Positions 1 to 7,313 of a stretch of 16,944 bases of DNA are shown piece by piece (the stretch's first letter is position 1; the number at the start of each line of letters is the position of its first letter). A program made the position numbers and the translations under genes. Below the pieces are notes generated by a model. It ran no database searches. It saw only the letters and a list, made by a program, of their open reading frames with translations, and was not told the origin of the DNA. Origin of the DNA: Deltaproteobacteria bacterium UBA2385 (GTDB taxonomy: Bacteria; Myxococcota_A; UBA796; UBA2385); contig DDSR01000403.1 of NCBI GenBank assembly GCA_002343455.1, positions 1 through 16,944 on the forward strand, in the 5' to 3' direction.

Positions 1-647
1 TGGTAGAGCGGCAGCCAGGAGACGCCCACGTCGTCGACGTGGTTGAGGTCCAGGCCGTGCGGGCCCATGATGGCGCTGCAGTTGGCGACCAGGTTGGCGT
101 GGGTGACGACGACGCCCTTGGGATCGCTGGTGCTGCCCGAGGTGTACTGGAGGAAGGCGATGTCTTGGGGGGCGATCTCCGGGAAGGTCGGCGTCCCGGA
201 GGCGACCAGGTCCTCGGCGCGAACCAGGCGCTCCAGGCTGGGGACGAGGTCGACCTGGCTCCAGAGCAGGTTCTGCAGCCGCGCCGAGGTGACCAGCATC
301 CGGGCGCCGGCGCTCTGCAGGATGGTCGCCGTGCGCTGGGCGTAGGCGTCGAGGTTGCCCATCGAGAGGGGCGGGTAGAGGGGCACAGGCACCACGCCCA
401 GCCGCAGGGCGGCCAGGAAGGTCAGGACGAACTGCTCGGGTTCGACGACGATGATGCCGATACGGTCGCCCTTCTTGAGCCCCGCAGCCTGGATGCCGTA
501 GGCGAGGCTGGCGGTCTTCTGCTCGATCTCGCTGAAGCTGTAGGGCGTCTCGGCGCCCGCCTCGTCCTGAAAGGTGTAGCCATTCTTGGGCCAGTGGGTG
601 CCGGCGAGTGCGATGGCTTCAGCGACGGTGGAGAATGGCGTCGTCAT
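1..647 (-). CDS. Fatty acyl-AMP ligase / acyl-CoA synthetase (N-terminal part, runs off the left edge)
   Basis: An open frame of 215 codons on the minus strand begins at ATG 647-645 and has no stop before base 1, so the C-terminal part is outside the window. It belongs to the ANL superfamily of adenylating enzymes, which activate a carboxylic acid with ATP to an acyl-adenylate. The core P-loop motif YTSGSTSDPKGVVVTHANL lies at about residues 168-186. A VPVPLYPPLS stretch at 86-95 and the final WLPLYH resemble fatty acyl-AMP ligases and long-chain acyl-CoA ligases (family knowledge). Without the C-terminal half I cannot tell whether the product is released as acyl-CoA or passed to a carrier protein. 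I chose ATG 647 because AGGAG lies 10 nt upstream; the in-frame ATG at 656 would sit only 1 nt from that site. It is divergent from the 1072 operon and shares an operator-bearing spacer with it. Confidence 0.88.
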   Translation of the reverse strand, partial: MTTPFSTVAEAIALAGTHWPKNGYTFQDEAGAETPYSFSEIEQKTASLAYGIQAAGLKKGDRIGIIVVEPEQFVLTFLAALRLGVVPVPLYPPLSMGNLDAYAQRTATILQSAGARMLVTSARLQNLLWSQVDLVPSLERLVRAEDLVASGTPTFPEIAPQDIAFLQYTSGSTSDPKGVVVTHANLVANCSAIMGPHGLDLNHVDDVGVSWLPLY

Positions 648-670
648 GGGGAGCATGCTCCTGCGGATTC

Positions 671-731
671 GGGGCGGGATTCGGACGTGGGGCTGTGGAG
701 GGGGGCTGCGGCGGGGGGCACCTGCGGGGGG
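671..731 (+). other. G-run cluster with canonical G-quadruplex spacing
   Basis: The plus strand has runs of 4 and 3 G at 671-678, then runs of 4, 6, 6 and 6 G starting at 689, 700, 713 and 726. The last four are separated by three spacers of exactly 7 nt. This meets the usual G3+N1-7 quadruplex definition. The tract lies just upstream of the ligase start, on that gene's template strand, so its mRNA leader would be C-rich. Folding is inferred from sequence only. Confidence 0.5.
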
Positions 732-813
732 CAGAAGTAGTTTAGACGCTTTGCAGCGGCACGGCAATGTCGACGGGGCGTGAATTCCCGAGAGAGGCGG
801 TCCTACATTTGTG

Positions 814-827
814 ACCGACCGGTCGGT
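814..827. promoter_or_regulatory. Operator-like palindrome, copy 1 (probable TetR-family site)
   Basis: ACCGACCGGTCGGT is a perfect 14-bp palindrome, repeated identically at 845-858. Centre-to-centre spacing is 31 bp, close to three helical turns, so two dimers would sit on the same face of the helix. TetR-family repressors typically bind palindromes of this length and spacing; assigning this site to that family is inference. It lies between the acyl ligase and the MBL-fold operon and could control either or both. Confidence 0.6.
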
Positions 828-844
828 ATGTGTTCCTCGCGAGA

Positions 845-858
845 ACCGACCGGTCGGT
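845..858. promoter_or_regulatory. Operator-like palindrome, copy 2 (probable TetR-family site)
   Basis: This is a second, identical ACCGACCGGTCGGT copy. The base just outside each copy extends the pair symmetrically: G precedes copy 1 and C follows copy 2. An 8-bp palindrome, CTCGCGAG (836-843), lies between the two. The exact repetition of a 14-mer 31 bp away is not expected by chance and supports a real binding site. Confidence 0.6.
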
Positions 859-1071
859 CGTTTTGTTCATGTGCAGATGGGCGCGATGGAATTGGCCTCT
901 TCGCGCCTGAGCGGTGGCGAGGGCCAACGGGGAACGTCACCCGTTTGACACGCCACGGAGTCGACCGGTGCGAAAACAGTTGCGCACCCGCAAAAGGAGG
1001 TGCGCGCGGGGGGAGGGCGAGGTGTCGGCGGCGGCCGCCGCGATAGGCATGCCCACCTCCTGGAGCGACTC

Positions 1072-1680
1072 GTGAAGGCCCTGCACCGCCCCGACCTCTA
1101 CACCTGGGCCGGCTTCGACGCCGAGCGCAACGTCGACTTCAACGGCTACGCCTGGGTCCGCCCCGGCGGCTCGGTCTTGATCGACCCGATGCCGATGAGC
1201 ACCCACGACCTCGACCACCTCGTCTCGCTGGGGCCGACCCGCTGGATCGTGATCACCAACTCGGACCACACCCGGGCCGCCGCCTCGCTCGCCCGCATCC
1301 TGGGCGCCGAGCTGGCCGGGCCCGCGGCGGAACAAGAGACCTTCCCGCTGCCCTGTCGGCGCTGGCTGCAGGACGGGGAGGAGGTGGTGCCCGGGATGCG
1401 CGTCCTGGCGCTCGACGGCAGCAAGACCCCCGGCGAGCTGGCGCTCTGGCTGGATCCGGACACGCTGATCACCGGGGACCTGGTGCGGGCCCACCGCGCG
1501 GGGTCCTTGATGGTGCTGCCCGACGGCAAGCTGAAGGATCGCCCGGCCGCCGCTCGCAGCCTGAAGCGCCTCGCTGCGCTGGAGGGGCTGGAGACGGTGC
1601 TGGTCGGCGATGGCTGGCCGCTCTTCGGCGGCGGCCGCGGCGAACTGGAGCGGCTGGCGGCGGCGCTCGGGCAGGGCTGA
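1072..1680 (+). CDS. Metallo-beta-lactamase-fold protein with degenerate metal site
   Basis: A 202-residue protein with the layout of the MBL fold: a strand with LIDP near residues 36-39, an ITNSDHTR segment (61-68) where the HxHxDH metal-binding motif normally stands, KTPGE (118-122) where HxPGH-type motifs normally stand, LITGD (132-136), and VGDGWPLF (178-185). Only the GD aspartate of the usual metal ligands is retained, so it may not be a metal hydrolase; its substrate is unknown. The frame is open back to GTG 1000, but that start sits on top of an AGGAGG and gives a low-complexity Gly/Arg leader. GTG 1072 has GGAG 6 nt upstream and begins right at recognisable sequence (LHRPDLYTW), so I chose it. 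It is first in a tight run with the TPR, YfhO and xseA genes; the next gene starts 3 nt after its stop. Confidence 0.75.
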   Translation: MKALHRPDLYTWAGFDAERNVDFNGYAWVRPGGSVLIDPMPMSTHDLDHLVSLGPTRWIVITNSDHTRAAASLARILGAELAGPAAEQETFPLPCRRWLQDGEEVVPGMRVLALDGSKTPGELALWLDPDTLITGDLVRAHRAGSLMVLPDGKLKDRPAAARSLKRLAALEGLETVLVGDGWPLFGGGRGELERLAAALGQG

Positions 1681-1683
1681 GGG

Positions 1684-3516
1684 GTGACGAAGGGCTGGCG
1701 ATGGGGGATCCCGGCCGGGGCGGGCCTGCTGGGCCTGGGGATCCACGCGGCAGGCGCCGTGGATGAGCTGGCGCAGGCGGGGGTGGCGGCCTTGCAGGGC
1801 GGGGCGGTCCACGCTGCCACGTCGGCCTTGGCGGCGGCCCTGGCGTCGAGGCTGGCGGGGCGACTGGCCGGAGGGTGCGCCGGGCTGCTTGTGGCCCTGC
1901 TGCCCCTGGTCGGCACCGTCGACCCTGCGGCCGAGCAGGTGGGCCTGCTGGTGCTGGTCGCCGTCGGGCTGGCCGGCCTGGGGGCGGAGCGCATCGGGTG
2001 GATGGCGCCGGCCGGGCTCAGCCTGGGGCTGGCCGCGCTCCAGGAGCCCCGCCTGCTCTGGACCCTGCCCCTGCTGCTGCTCGCCCACCTGGGTCGACCC
2101 CTGGCCCTGCTGCTGCTGGTCGTCGGCCTGCTGGCGCCGATCGGCCTCTCCGCCCGGCAGGCCGACACCGACGAGCCGCTGGCTTCGTCGGGCCTCGAGC
2201 TTGTCCTCGGGCAGGGCCTCCAGCATGCCCGCGCGCTGCACCCCTGGGCGGGCTCCGAGCCGAGGGACGATCTGCGCCTCCCCGACGAGCCTCTGGCCCG
2301 GGCCGAGCGCTCACGGCTGATCGCCTCTCGACAGGCCGGCCGCTGGCTCACGCCCGAGGAGGAGGAGCGCCACTGGTGGTCCGTGGCCTGGACCCAGGTG
2401 CGCTCCGCGCCGCAGAGGACCCTCGCGCTGGTCCTGGTGCGCGCCCACCTCCTGCTGTACCTGGGCGGGCTGGGGGTGCTCTTCGCCGCGCTGGCCCTGG
2501 CCGCGCTGAACTGGCCCTTCGCCGGCCGAGGCATGGTCGCCGCGCTGGCCCTGGGCCTGCCGCCGGCGCTGGCCCTCGGCGGCCTGCAGCCCTCGGACTG
2601 GCGGATCGTCTGGGTCCTGCTGCCGCTGCTGAGCGGGCTGAGCCTCGCCCGCCTGGTCCAGCAGCGAGGCCGCGCGCTGGGGCTCCAGCTCGCGGGGCTG
2701 CTGGTGCTGGCGCTGCCCCTGGCACTCCCTCCGCTCGACCCGGGGCTGCCCCTCCCTGCCCTGGCGGCGATCCCCTCGGCGGACGAGCTCGGCTGCGGCC
2801 TCCTCTCCCGCCCGCGCTTCGCGCCTCGCATCGAGGAGGAGCACCTCAAGGCCCGACAGGAGATCGAGCGGGGCGAGCTGGAGTCGGCCGCCCAGCGCCT
2901 GGGGGCCTTGCTGCAGGCCGAGCCTCGGCACGTCGGCGCCCTGGTCGACCTCTCCGCGATGATCCTCGACAACGGCGACCCGCGCTCGGCCGGGACGATG
3001 GCCGAGCGGGCCCTCGAGCTGGACCCCTGCGATCCGGGGGCCTGGGTCAACCTGGGCACCTCCTGGATGCGGCAGGGCAAGATCCGCGACGCCGCTCGTG
3101 CCTTTGGAGAGGCCCGCACGATCGACCCCTGGTCGCCGGTCGCCGAGGCGGCCCTGGGCGAGGCGCTGCTGACGATCGGCGAGACGGAGCGAGGCCTGGC
3201 CCTGCTGGAGTCCTCGGTCCAGTGGGGCCCGAAGCTCTGGCAGCCGCGCTCGGTGCTGGGGCGGCGCGCGCTGACGGAGGGGCGCTTCGCCGAGGCGGAG
3301 CGCCTGCTGGCCGAGGCCGTGGCGAGCTCGCCCGAGCGGCCCGAGCTCTTGGCGATGCTGGGCCTGGCGCGGCTGGGCCTGGGCAGGCTGGACCAGGCGG
3401 AGGAGATCCTGGCGCAGGCTCGATCGCTGGACCTTGGGCGACATGGGGCGATCCTGACCTTGGATCGAGGCATTCGAGCGGCCCGTGAGGCGGCCGGGAT
3501 CGCCCCGTCGCCTTAG
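1684..3516 (+). CDS. Multi-pass membrane protein with C-terminal TPR repeats (truncated GT-C/GT39-like)
   Basis: A 610-residue protein. Hydrophobic segments lie at about 10-28, 62-78, 86-118, 124-155, 246-275, 284-301, 307-324 and 331-350. Between the fourth and fifth is a soluble loop containing AGRWLTPEEEERHWWSVAW (218-236). In my recollection, a LTPxExxxYW loop followed by a membrane helix marks GT39-like membrane glycosyltransferases carrying TPRs. Residues about 385-600 are helical TPR units such as NLGTSWMRQGKIRDAARAFG, which usually bind protein partners. Family members normally have a longer N-terminal half with an acidic catalytic loop; here only ~160 residues precede the diagnostic loop and I see no such motif, so catalysis is doubtful. 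It starts at GTG 1684, three bases after the MBL-fold stop, with GAGGG just before it. The next gene starts 10 nt after its stop, so co-expression with the YfhO-like protein is likely. Confidence 0.78.
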   Translation: MTKGWRWGIPAGAGLLGLGIHAAGAVDELAQAGVAALQGGAVHAATSALAAALASRLAGRLAGGCAGLLVALLPLVGTVDPAAEQVGLLVLVAVGLAGLGAERIGWMAPAGLSLGLAALQEPRLLWTLPLLLLAHLGRPLALLLLVVGLLAPIGLSARQADTDEPLASSGLELVLGQGLQHARALHPWAGSEPRDDLRLPDEPLARAERSRLIASRQAGRWLTPEEEERHWWSVAWTQVRSAPQRTLALVLVRAHLLLYLGGLGVLFAALALAALNWPFAGRGMVAALALGLPPALALGGLQPSDWRIVWVLLPLLSGLSLARLVQQRGRALGLQLAGLLVLALPLALPPLDPGLPLPALAAIPSADELGCGLLSRPRFAPRIEEEHLKARQEIERGELESAAQRLGALLQAEPRHVGALVDLSAMILDNGDPRSAGTMAERALELDPCDPGAWVNLGTSWMRQGKIRDAARAFGEARTIDPWSPVAEAALGEALLTIGETERGLALLESSVQWGPKLWQPRSVLGRRALTEGRFAEAERLLAEAVASSPERPELLAMLGLARLGLGRLDQAEEILAQARSLDLGRHGAILTLDRGIRAAREAAGIAPSP

Positions 3517-3526
3517 GCGGAGGGCC

Positions 3527-6016
3527 ATGCAGCGCGCCCCCCTGCTCGTCACGATCCTGCTCCTGATCCTGCTCACCTTCGCCTGGGCGCCCGACGCGGC
3601 CCTGGGCGAGGGCATCTTCTGGGCCCACGATCTGCGGCACCACCACCTGCCCTGGCGGGCCTGGGCGGCCTCGGAGTGGCTCCAGGGGCGGGTGCCCTGG
3701 TGGGCCCCCGGGGTCGCCAACGGCTTCCCGCTGCTGGCCGACGGTCAGGCCGGGATCCTCTACCCGCCGACGATGCTGCTCTTCATGGTCCTGCCGCCGA
3801 CGCTCGCGATGAACGCCAGCGTGCTGCTGCACACGCTGCTGGCGGCGCTGGGGGCCTGGCTGCTGGCTCGGGCCCACAAGCTCGGTCCCGAGGCCTCGCT
3901 CGTCGCGGCAATCGCCTTCGGCTTCTCGGGCTTCCTGGCCAGCCATACGGTCTACCTGGGCATGCAGAACGCCGTCGCCTGGCTGCCCTGGGTCTTGTGG
4001 GCCATCGTCGCCCGCCGGCCGGCCTGGATCGGGCTGGCGATCTACCTGATGACGACGGCGGGCCACCCCCAGGCGGCGGCCTTCGGGCTGCTGCTGAGCG
4101 GCTCGGTCGCGCTCTGGCAGCGGCAGGCGGGGCCCTTCGCGCTGAGCGCCTTCATGGGCCTGCTGGCGGCCTCGCCCCAGCTCCTGGCCACGCTGGAGCT
4201 GGCCCGTTTCGGGATGCGGCAGGGGGGAGTGGACGCGGTCTTCAGCAACATCGGCGCCCTGCCCCCGCAAGAGCTGGTCCACGCCCTGCTGCCGGACTTC
4301 TTCGGCCGGGACACGCCCGCCGATGTGCAGCAGACCTACTTCCATCGCGGCACGAACTACTGGGGCCAGGGCCTCAACCACTGGGAGATGAGCTTCTTCC
4401 TGGGGGCGCCCGCCCTGGTGCTGGCGGTGCTGGCGCTGATCCTCCCCGCGGCCCGCGTGGGCGAGGGCCCCTCGCCGCGGGCCCGCTTCTTCTGGCTGGG
4501 GGCGGCGCTGCTGGCGACCTTGCTCATGCTGGGCAACCTCGGCCTGCTCTGGCCGCTGCTTCGTCACGTTCCCGGCCTGGACGGCTTTCGCTTTCCGGTG
4601 CGCTTCAGCCTGGTCCTGACCATGGCGGTCAGCGTGCTCGCGGCCCTGGGCCTGGACGCCTGGCTGCGGGCCCCCGCCGAGAAGCTGCGCCGACTGGGCA
4701 TGGGCATCGCGGGGGCGGCGCTGCTGCTGCTGCTCTCCCTCTCCGGGCTGCGGCTGGGCCTCGCCGCGGTCGAAGAGCCCCTGCGAGAGACGCTGGTGCA
4801 GCGCTACGAGTCCCGGCTGGAGGCCCCTCCTCCGCCGCCCGAGATCGCCTCGCACCCCCTGCGTGAGGTGCTCTTCCCCGGGCCGGAGCCCGAGGACCCC
4901 GCCGCGATCCCCGCCAAGGTGGAGAACATCCTCTCCCAGCTTGAGCGCAGCACGACCCCCTGGTCGCCGCGGGTGGCCTGGCCGGTGGGGATGCTGCTGC
5001 TGACGGCAGGCCTGGTCGCCGCCCGCGATCGGCTCGGGCCGCGGTGGGCCGCGCTCGGTCTGGCCGCCTTGCTCTACGCCGACCTCTACCGCTTCGGGGC
5101 CGACTACAACGGGCGCTGGCCGCGCGCCCAGGCCGAGGCGGTGCCCGAGGCCCTGTCCCGGGTGGACCTCTCGACCCGACATCGCCTGAGCGTGGTCGAC
5201 CGCCGCCAGGATGAGACGCTGGACAACCAGCTGATCACCAGCAGCCTGGGCCTGCTGCACGGCACGCGCGACGTGATCCTGACGACCCCGCTGCTGATCC
5301 TGCGGACCGAGCTGCTGCTGTGGAAGGCCGGCCTGGACGTCGGCGACAAGGGCCCCCACAAGTGGGAGCGCCTCGCCGCCAACCACACGATCGTCGACCT
5401 GTTGGGCCTCCGCTACCTGCTGAGCGTTCACGAGGTCCGGGTCGACGGCATGGACCATCGCGCGACCCTGGCCGACGGCAGGGTCCACCTCTACGAGAAC
5501 GAGCGGGCCCGCCCCGCGGCCTGGCTCAGCTCCTGCGTCCGAGAGGTCCGGCCGGAAGAGGTCGAGGCCGATCTGGCGGGCTTCCTGGAGGGGCTGGACC
5601 CCGATCGGCCCCTGGTCGAGGTGCCCGAGGGCAGCCTTGGACTGGCCGGCTGCCAGGCGGGCTCGGTTGGCACCGTCGAGCTGGTCGAGGATCTGCCCGG
5701 CCGGATGGTGCTGAAGGTGGACGCGGATCGCGCCGCCATGCTGGTGCAGAACGACACCTGGTACCCGGGCTGGACCGCCCGGATCGACGGCGAAGAGGCG
5801 CCCCTGTACCGGACCCTCTTTGCGCTGCGCGGCGTGTCGGTGCCCAAGGGCAAGCACGAGGTCGTGCTCGCTTACGATCCGGGCCTGCCGGCGCGCCTGC
5901 TGCTGCTGACCCCGGTCCTGCTGGGCTTGCTGCTCTGCTGGGGCCTGATGCAGGATCTGGCCCTGGCCCGCCGCCGCCGCCGAACCTCCTACTCCAGCCC
6001 CTCGGGAACCGCATGA
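3527..6016 (+). CDS. YfhO-family polytopic membrane protein (GT-C-like)
   Basis: An 829-residue membrane protein with an N-terminal signal-anchor (LLVTILLLILLTFAW) and about a dozen further hydrophobic segments. Motifs typical of YfhO-like proteins are AHDLRHHHLPW (33-43), an acidic first-loop motif; PLLADGQAGILYPP (68-81); GHPQ (179-182); and a C-terminal extracytoplasmic domain with NDTWYPGWTARIDG near 742-755, followed by a last membrane helix and a basic RRRRR tail. YfhO proteins are linked to glycosylation of cell-wall or envelope polymers in some bacteria (family knowledge); the substrate here is unknown. I preferred ATG 3527 to the in-frame GTG 3485 because the latter lies inside the upstream TPR gene and adds a basic Arg/Pro stretch, whereas GGAGGG stands just before 3527. 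Its TGA overlaps the xseA ATG. Confidence 0.87.
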   Translation: MQRAPLLVTILLLILLTFAWAPDAALGEGIFWAHDLRHHHLPWRAWAASEWLQGRVPWWAPGVANGFPLLADGQAGILYPPTMLLFMVLPPTLAMNASVLLHTLLAALGAWLLARAHKLGPEASLVAAIAFGFSGFLASHTVYLGMQNAVAWLPWVLWAIVARRPAWIGLAIYLMTTAGHPQAAAFGLLLSGSVALWQRQAGPFALSAFMGLLAASPQLLATLELARFGMRQGGVDAVFSNIGALPPQELVHALLPDFFGRDTPADVQQTYFHRGTNYWGQGLNHWEMSFFLGAPALVLAVLALILPAARVGEGPSPRARFFWLGAALLATLLMLGNLGLLWPLLRHVPGLDGFRFPVRFSLVLTMAVSVLAALGLDAWLRAPAEKLRRLGMGIAGAALLLLLSLSGLRLGLAAVEEPLRETLVQRYESRLEAPPPPPEIASHPLREVLFPGPEPEDPAAIPAKVENILSQLERSTTPWSPRVAWPVGMLLLTAGLVAARDRLGPRWAALGLAALLYADLYRFGADYNGRWPRAQAEAVPEALSRVDLSTRHRLSVVDRRQDETLDNQLITSSLGLLHGTRDVILTTPLLILRTELLLWKAGLDVGDKGPHKWERLAANHTIVDLLGLRYLLSVHEVRVDGMDHRATLADGRVHLYENERARPAAWLSSCVREVRPEEVEADLAGFLEGLDPDRPLVEVPEGSLGLAGCQAGSVGTVELVEDLPGRMVLKVDADRAAMLVQNDTWYPGWTARIDGEEAPLYRTLFALRGVSVPKGKHEVVLAYDPGLPARLLLLTPVLLGLLLCWGLMQDLALARRRRRTSYSSPSGTA

Positions 6017-7182
6017 ACCGCGAGCCCATCACCGTCAGCGCCCTGACCCTGCTCATCAAGGATGTCCTGGGCGGCACCTTCGCCGATGTCCTGGTGACCG
6101 GCGAGATCGTCGGCTTCACCGCCCACCGCTCCGGGCACTGGTACTTCTCGATCAAGGACGAGGGCGCCAGCCTCTCCTGCGTGATGTTCCGCGGGTGGAA
6201 CCAGCACCTGCGCTGGCAGCCGCGCACGGGCGAGGTGGTGGTGCTGACCGGCCAGCTCGACGTCTACCCGCCGCAGGGCAAGTACAACATGCTGGTGCGG
6301 CGCATCGCCAAGGCAGGCGAGGGCGACGCCCAGCGGCGGCTGGAGGAGCTCAAGGCGAAGCTGCAGGCCGAGGGGCTCTTCGACCCGGGGCGCAAGCGGG
6401 AGCTGCCCTGGCTGCCGCGGGGCATCGGCGTGGCGACCTCCGGTAGCGGCGCGGCCTTCCACGACATCCTCAAGGTGCTGGAGCGGCGCTTCCCGGGGGT
6501 GCCGGTCTACCTCGCGGACTGTCGCGTCCAGGGGGATGGCGCGCCGGCCGAGATCATCGCCGCCGTGCAACGCCTGGTGCGCCACGGGGGCAGCGATGTA
6601 CTGATCGTCGGTCGCGGCGGGGGCTCGGCCGAGGACCTCGCGGCCTTCAACGACGAGGCCCTGGCGCGGGTCCTGGCGGCCTGCCCGCTGCCCGTGGTCA
6701 GCGCCGTCGGGCACGAGGTCGACGTCAGCATCGCCGACCTGGTCGCCGATGTGCGCGCCGCGACCCCCAGCCATGCCGCCGAGCTGGTCGTCCCCGAGCA
6801 GGCCGCCCTGGAGGCGACCTTCGCGGACTACGGCCAGCGGCTGGAGCAGGCCATGCAGCGGCAGGTGCGCGTGCGGCGGGATCGTCTGCGCTCCCTGCGC
6901 CTGCGTGATCCACGGCAGCGGGTGGTCGAGGCGCGGATCCGCTGTGACGAGCTCTCCACCCGCCTGCACGAGGCCGCCGGTCGGGACCTGGTTCGACGCC
7001 GCCAGGCCCTGGCCGGTGCGGCGGGGCGGATGAGCGCCCTGTCTCCGCTCTCTGTGCTGGAGCGAGGCTACGCGGTGGCCCTGAAAGAGGGGCGGGCGGT
7101 GCGAGAGGCCGCGGGCCTGGTGTCGGGGGACCGCCTGGAGCTGCGCCTGCACCAGGGCACGGTGGATGTCGAGGTGGTCTGA
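6013..7182 (+). CDS. xseA: Exodeoxyribonuclease VII large subunit
   Basis: A 389-residue protein. With the small subunit XseB it forms a cytoplasmic single-strand exonuclease that cuts DNA into oligonucleotides. The N-terminal OB-fold (about 1-100) starts with the family-typical PITVSALTLLIKDVL. The central catalytic domain has GRGGGSAEDLAAFN (200-213), GHEVD (233-237) and IADLVADVRAATPSHAAEL (240-258), all hallmark signatures. The C-terminal coiled-coil (about 260-350) and the ERGYAV motif are present, though the total is shorter than the ~450 residues of the E. coli enzyme. The ATG at 6013 overlaps the upstream TGA (ATGA), so translation is probably coupled to the yfhO-like gene. xseB does not follow and must lie elsewhere if the enzyme is complete. 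Confidence 0.95.
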   Translation: MNREPITVSALTLLIKDVLGGTFADVLVTGEIVGFTAHRSGHWYFSIKDEGASLSCVMFRGWNQHLRWQPRTGEVVVLTGQLDVYPPQGKYNMLVRRIAKAGEGDAQRRLEELKAKLQAEGLFDPGRKRELPWLPRGIGVATSGSGAAFHDILKVLERRFPGVPVYLADCRVQGDGAPAEIIAAVQRLVRHGGSDVLIVGRGGGSAEDLAAFNDEALARVLAACPLPVVSAVGHEVDVSIADLVADVRAATPSHAAELVVPEQAALEATFADYGQRLEQAMQRQVRVRRDRLRSLRLRDPRQRVVEARIRCDELSTRLHEAAGRDLVRRRQALAGAAGRMSALSPLSVLERGYAVALKEGRAVREAAGLVSGDRLELRLHQGTVDVEVV

Positions 7183-7183
7183 G

Positions 7184-7197
7184 GGTTGTAGGTTGTA
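7184..7197 (+). repeat. Short tandem repeat GGTTGTA x2 after xseA
   Basis: Two perfect tandem copies of GGTTGTA, plus a further GTT, fill the 17 nt between the xseA stop and the distal TGA of the opposing lipoprotein frame. The composition contrasts with the GC-rich neighbours. No hairpin and T-run is seen, so it is not a recognisable intrinsic terminator. Confidence 0.45.
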
Positions 7198-7199
7198 GT

Positions 7200-7313
7200 T
7201 CAGGGCGGCGTGTCGCCACGAAAGACGTGGAACCGACCGCGCGGGCCGTCGGTGCGGACATTGGGGTTCCAGTAGTACTCGCCGACGACGATGTCGAGCA
7301 GGCCGTCTCCGTC
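7200..7313 (-). pseudogene. In-frame continuation of the FG-GAP lipoprotein beyond an internal TAG
   Basis: After the TAG at 7316-7314 the same minus-strand frame runs 37 more codons to TGA at 7202-7200. It begins DGDGLLDIVVGEYYWNPN, the second half of a canonical FG-GAP calcium loop whose first half (GGVD) ends the upstream ORF. The tail therefore looks like the genuine C-terminus, lost by a nonsense change or a sequencing error. The same loop in an internal repeat reads VDLDGDG, so a Leu TTG to TAG single-base change is a simple explanation. It may also be expressed by low-level readthrough, which cannot be judged from sequence. Confidence 0.75.

Larger units (their letters stand above)
648..1071. 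other. Divergent intergenic region with operators and a G-rich tract
   Basis: About 420 bp lie between the divergent ligase and MBL-fold genes. Short open frames here have no ribosome site or recognisable product, and I treat them as noise. The region holds a G-run cluster (671-731), two identical 14-bp palindromes (814-827 and 845-858), an 8-bp palindrome CTCGCGAG between them (836-843), and a strong but apparently unused AAAAGGAGGTG (992-1002). The block around 780-900 is visibly less GC-rich than the genes, as expected for a promoter region. No regulator gene is present in the window. Confidence 0.7.

Noticed and set aside
945..973. TTGACA resembling a -35 box upstream of the MBL-fold gene
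   Set aside because: The sequence at the right distance (GTGCGA) does not resemble a -10 box, so a promoter call is not supported.
742..1046. Short open frames in the operator region (742-927 minus, 780-1046 plus)
   Set aside because: They run through the palindromes, lack ribosome sites and encode no recognisable sequence.
3047..5857. Very long antisense open frames (for example 3047-5857 and 12061-14886, minus strand)
   Set aside because: They mirror clearly identified plus-strand genes, give Gln/Arg/Gly/Pro-rich low-complexity translations with no domains, and are expected in GC-rich DNA where stops are scarce.
7216..7230. CCACG-AAAGA-CGTGG hairpin between xseA and the lipoprotein gene as a terminator
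   Set aside because: The stem is only 5 bp, no T-run follows on either strand, and it lies in the coding-like tail of the FG-GAP protein.
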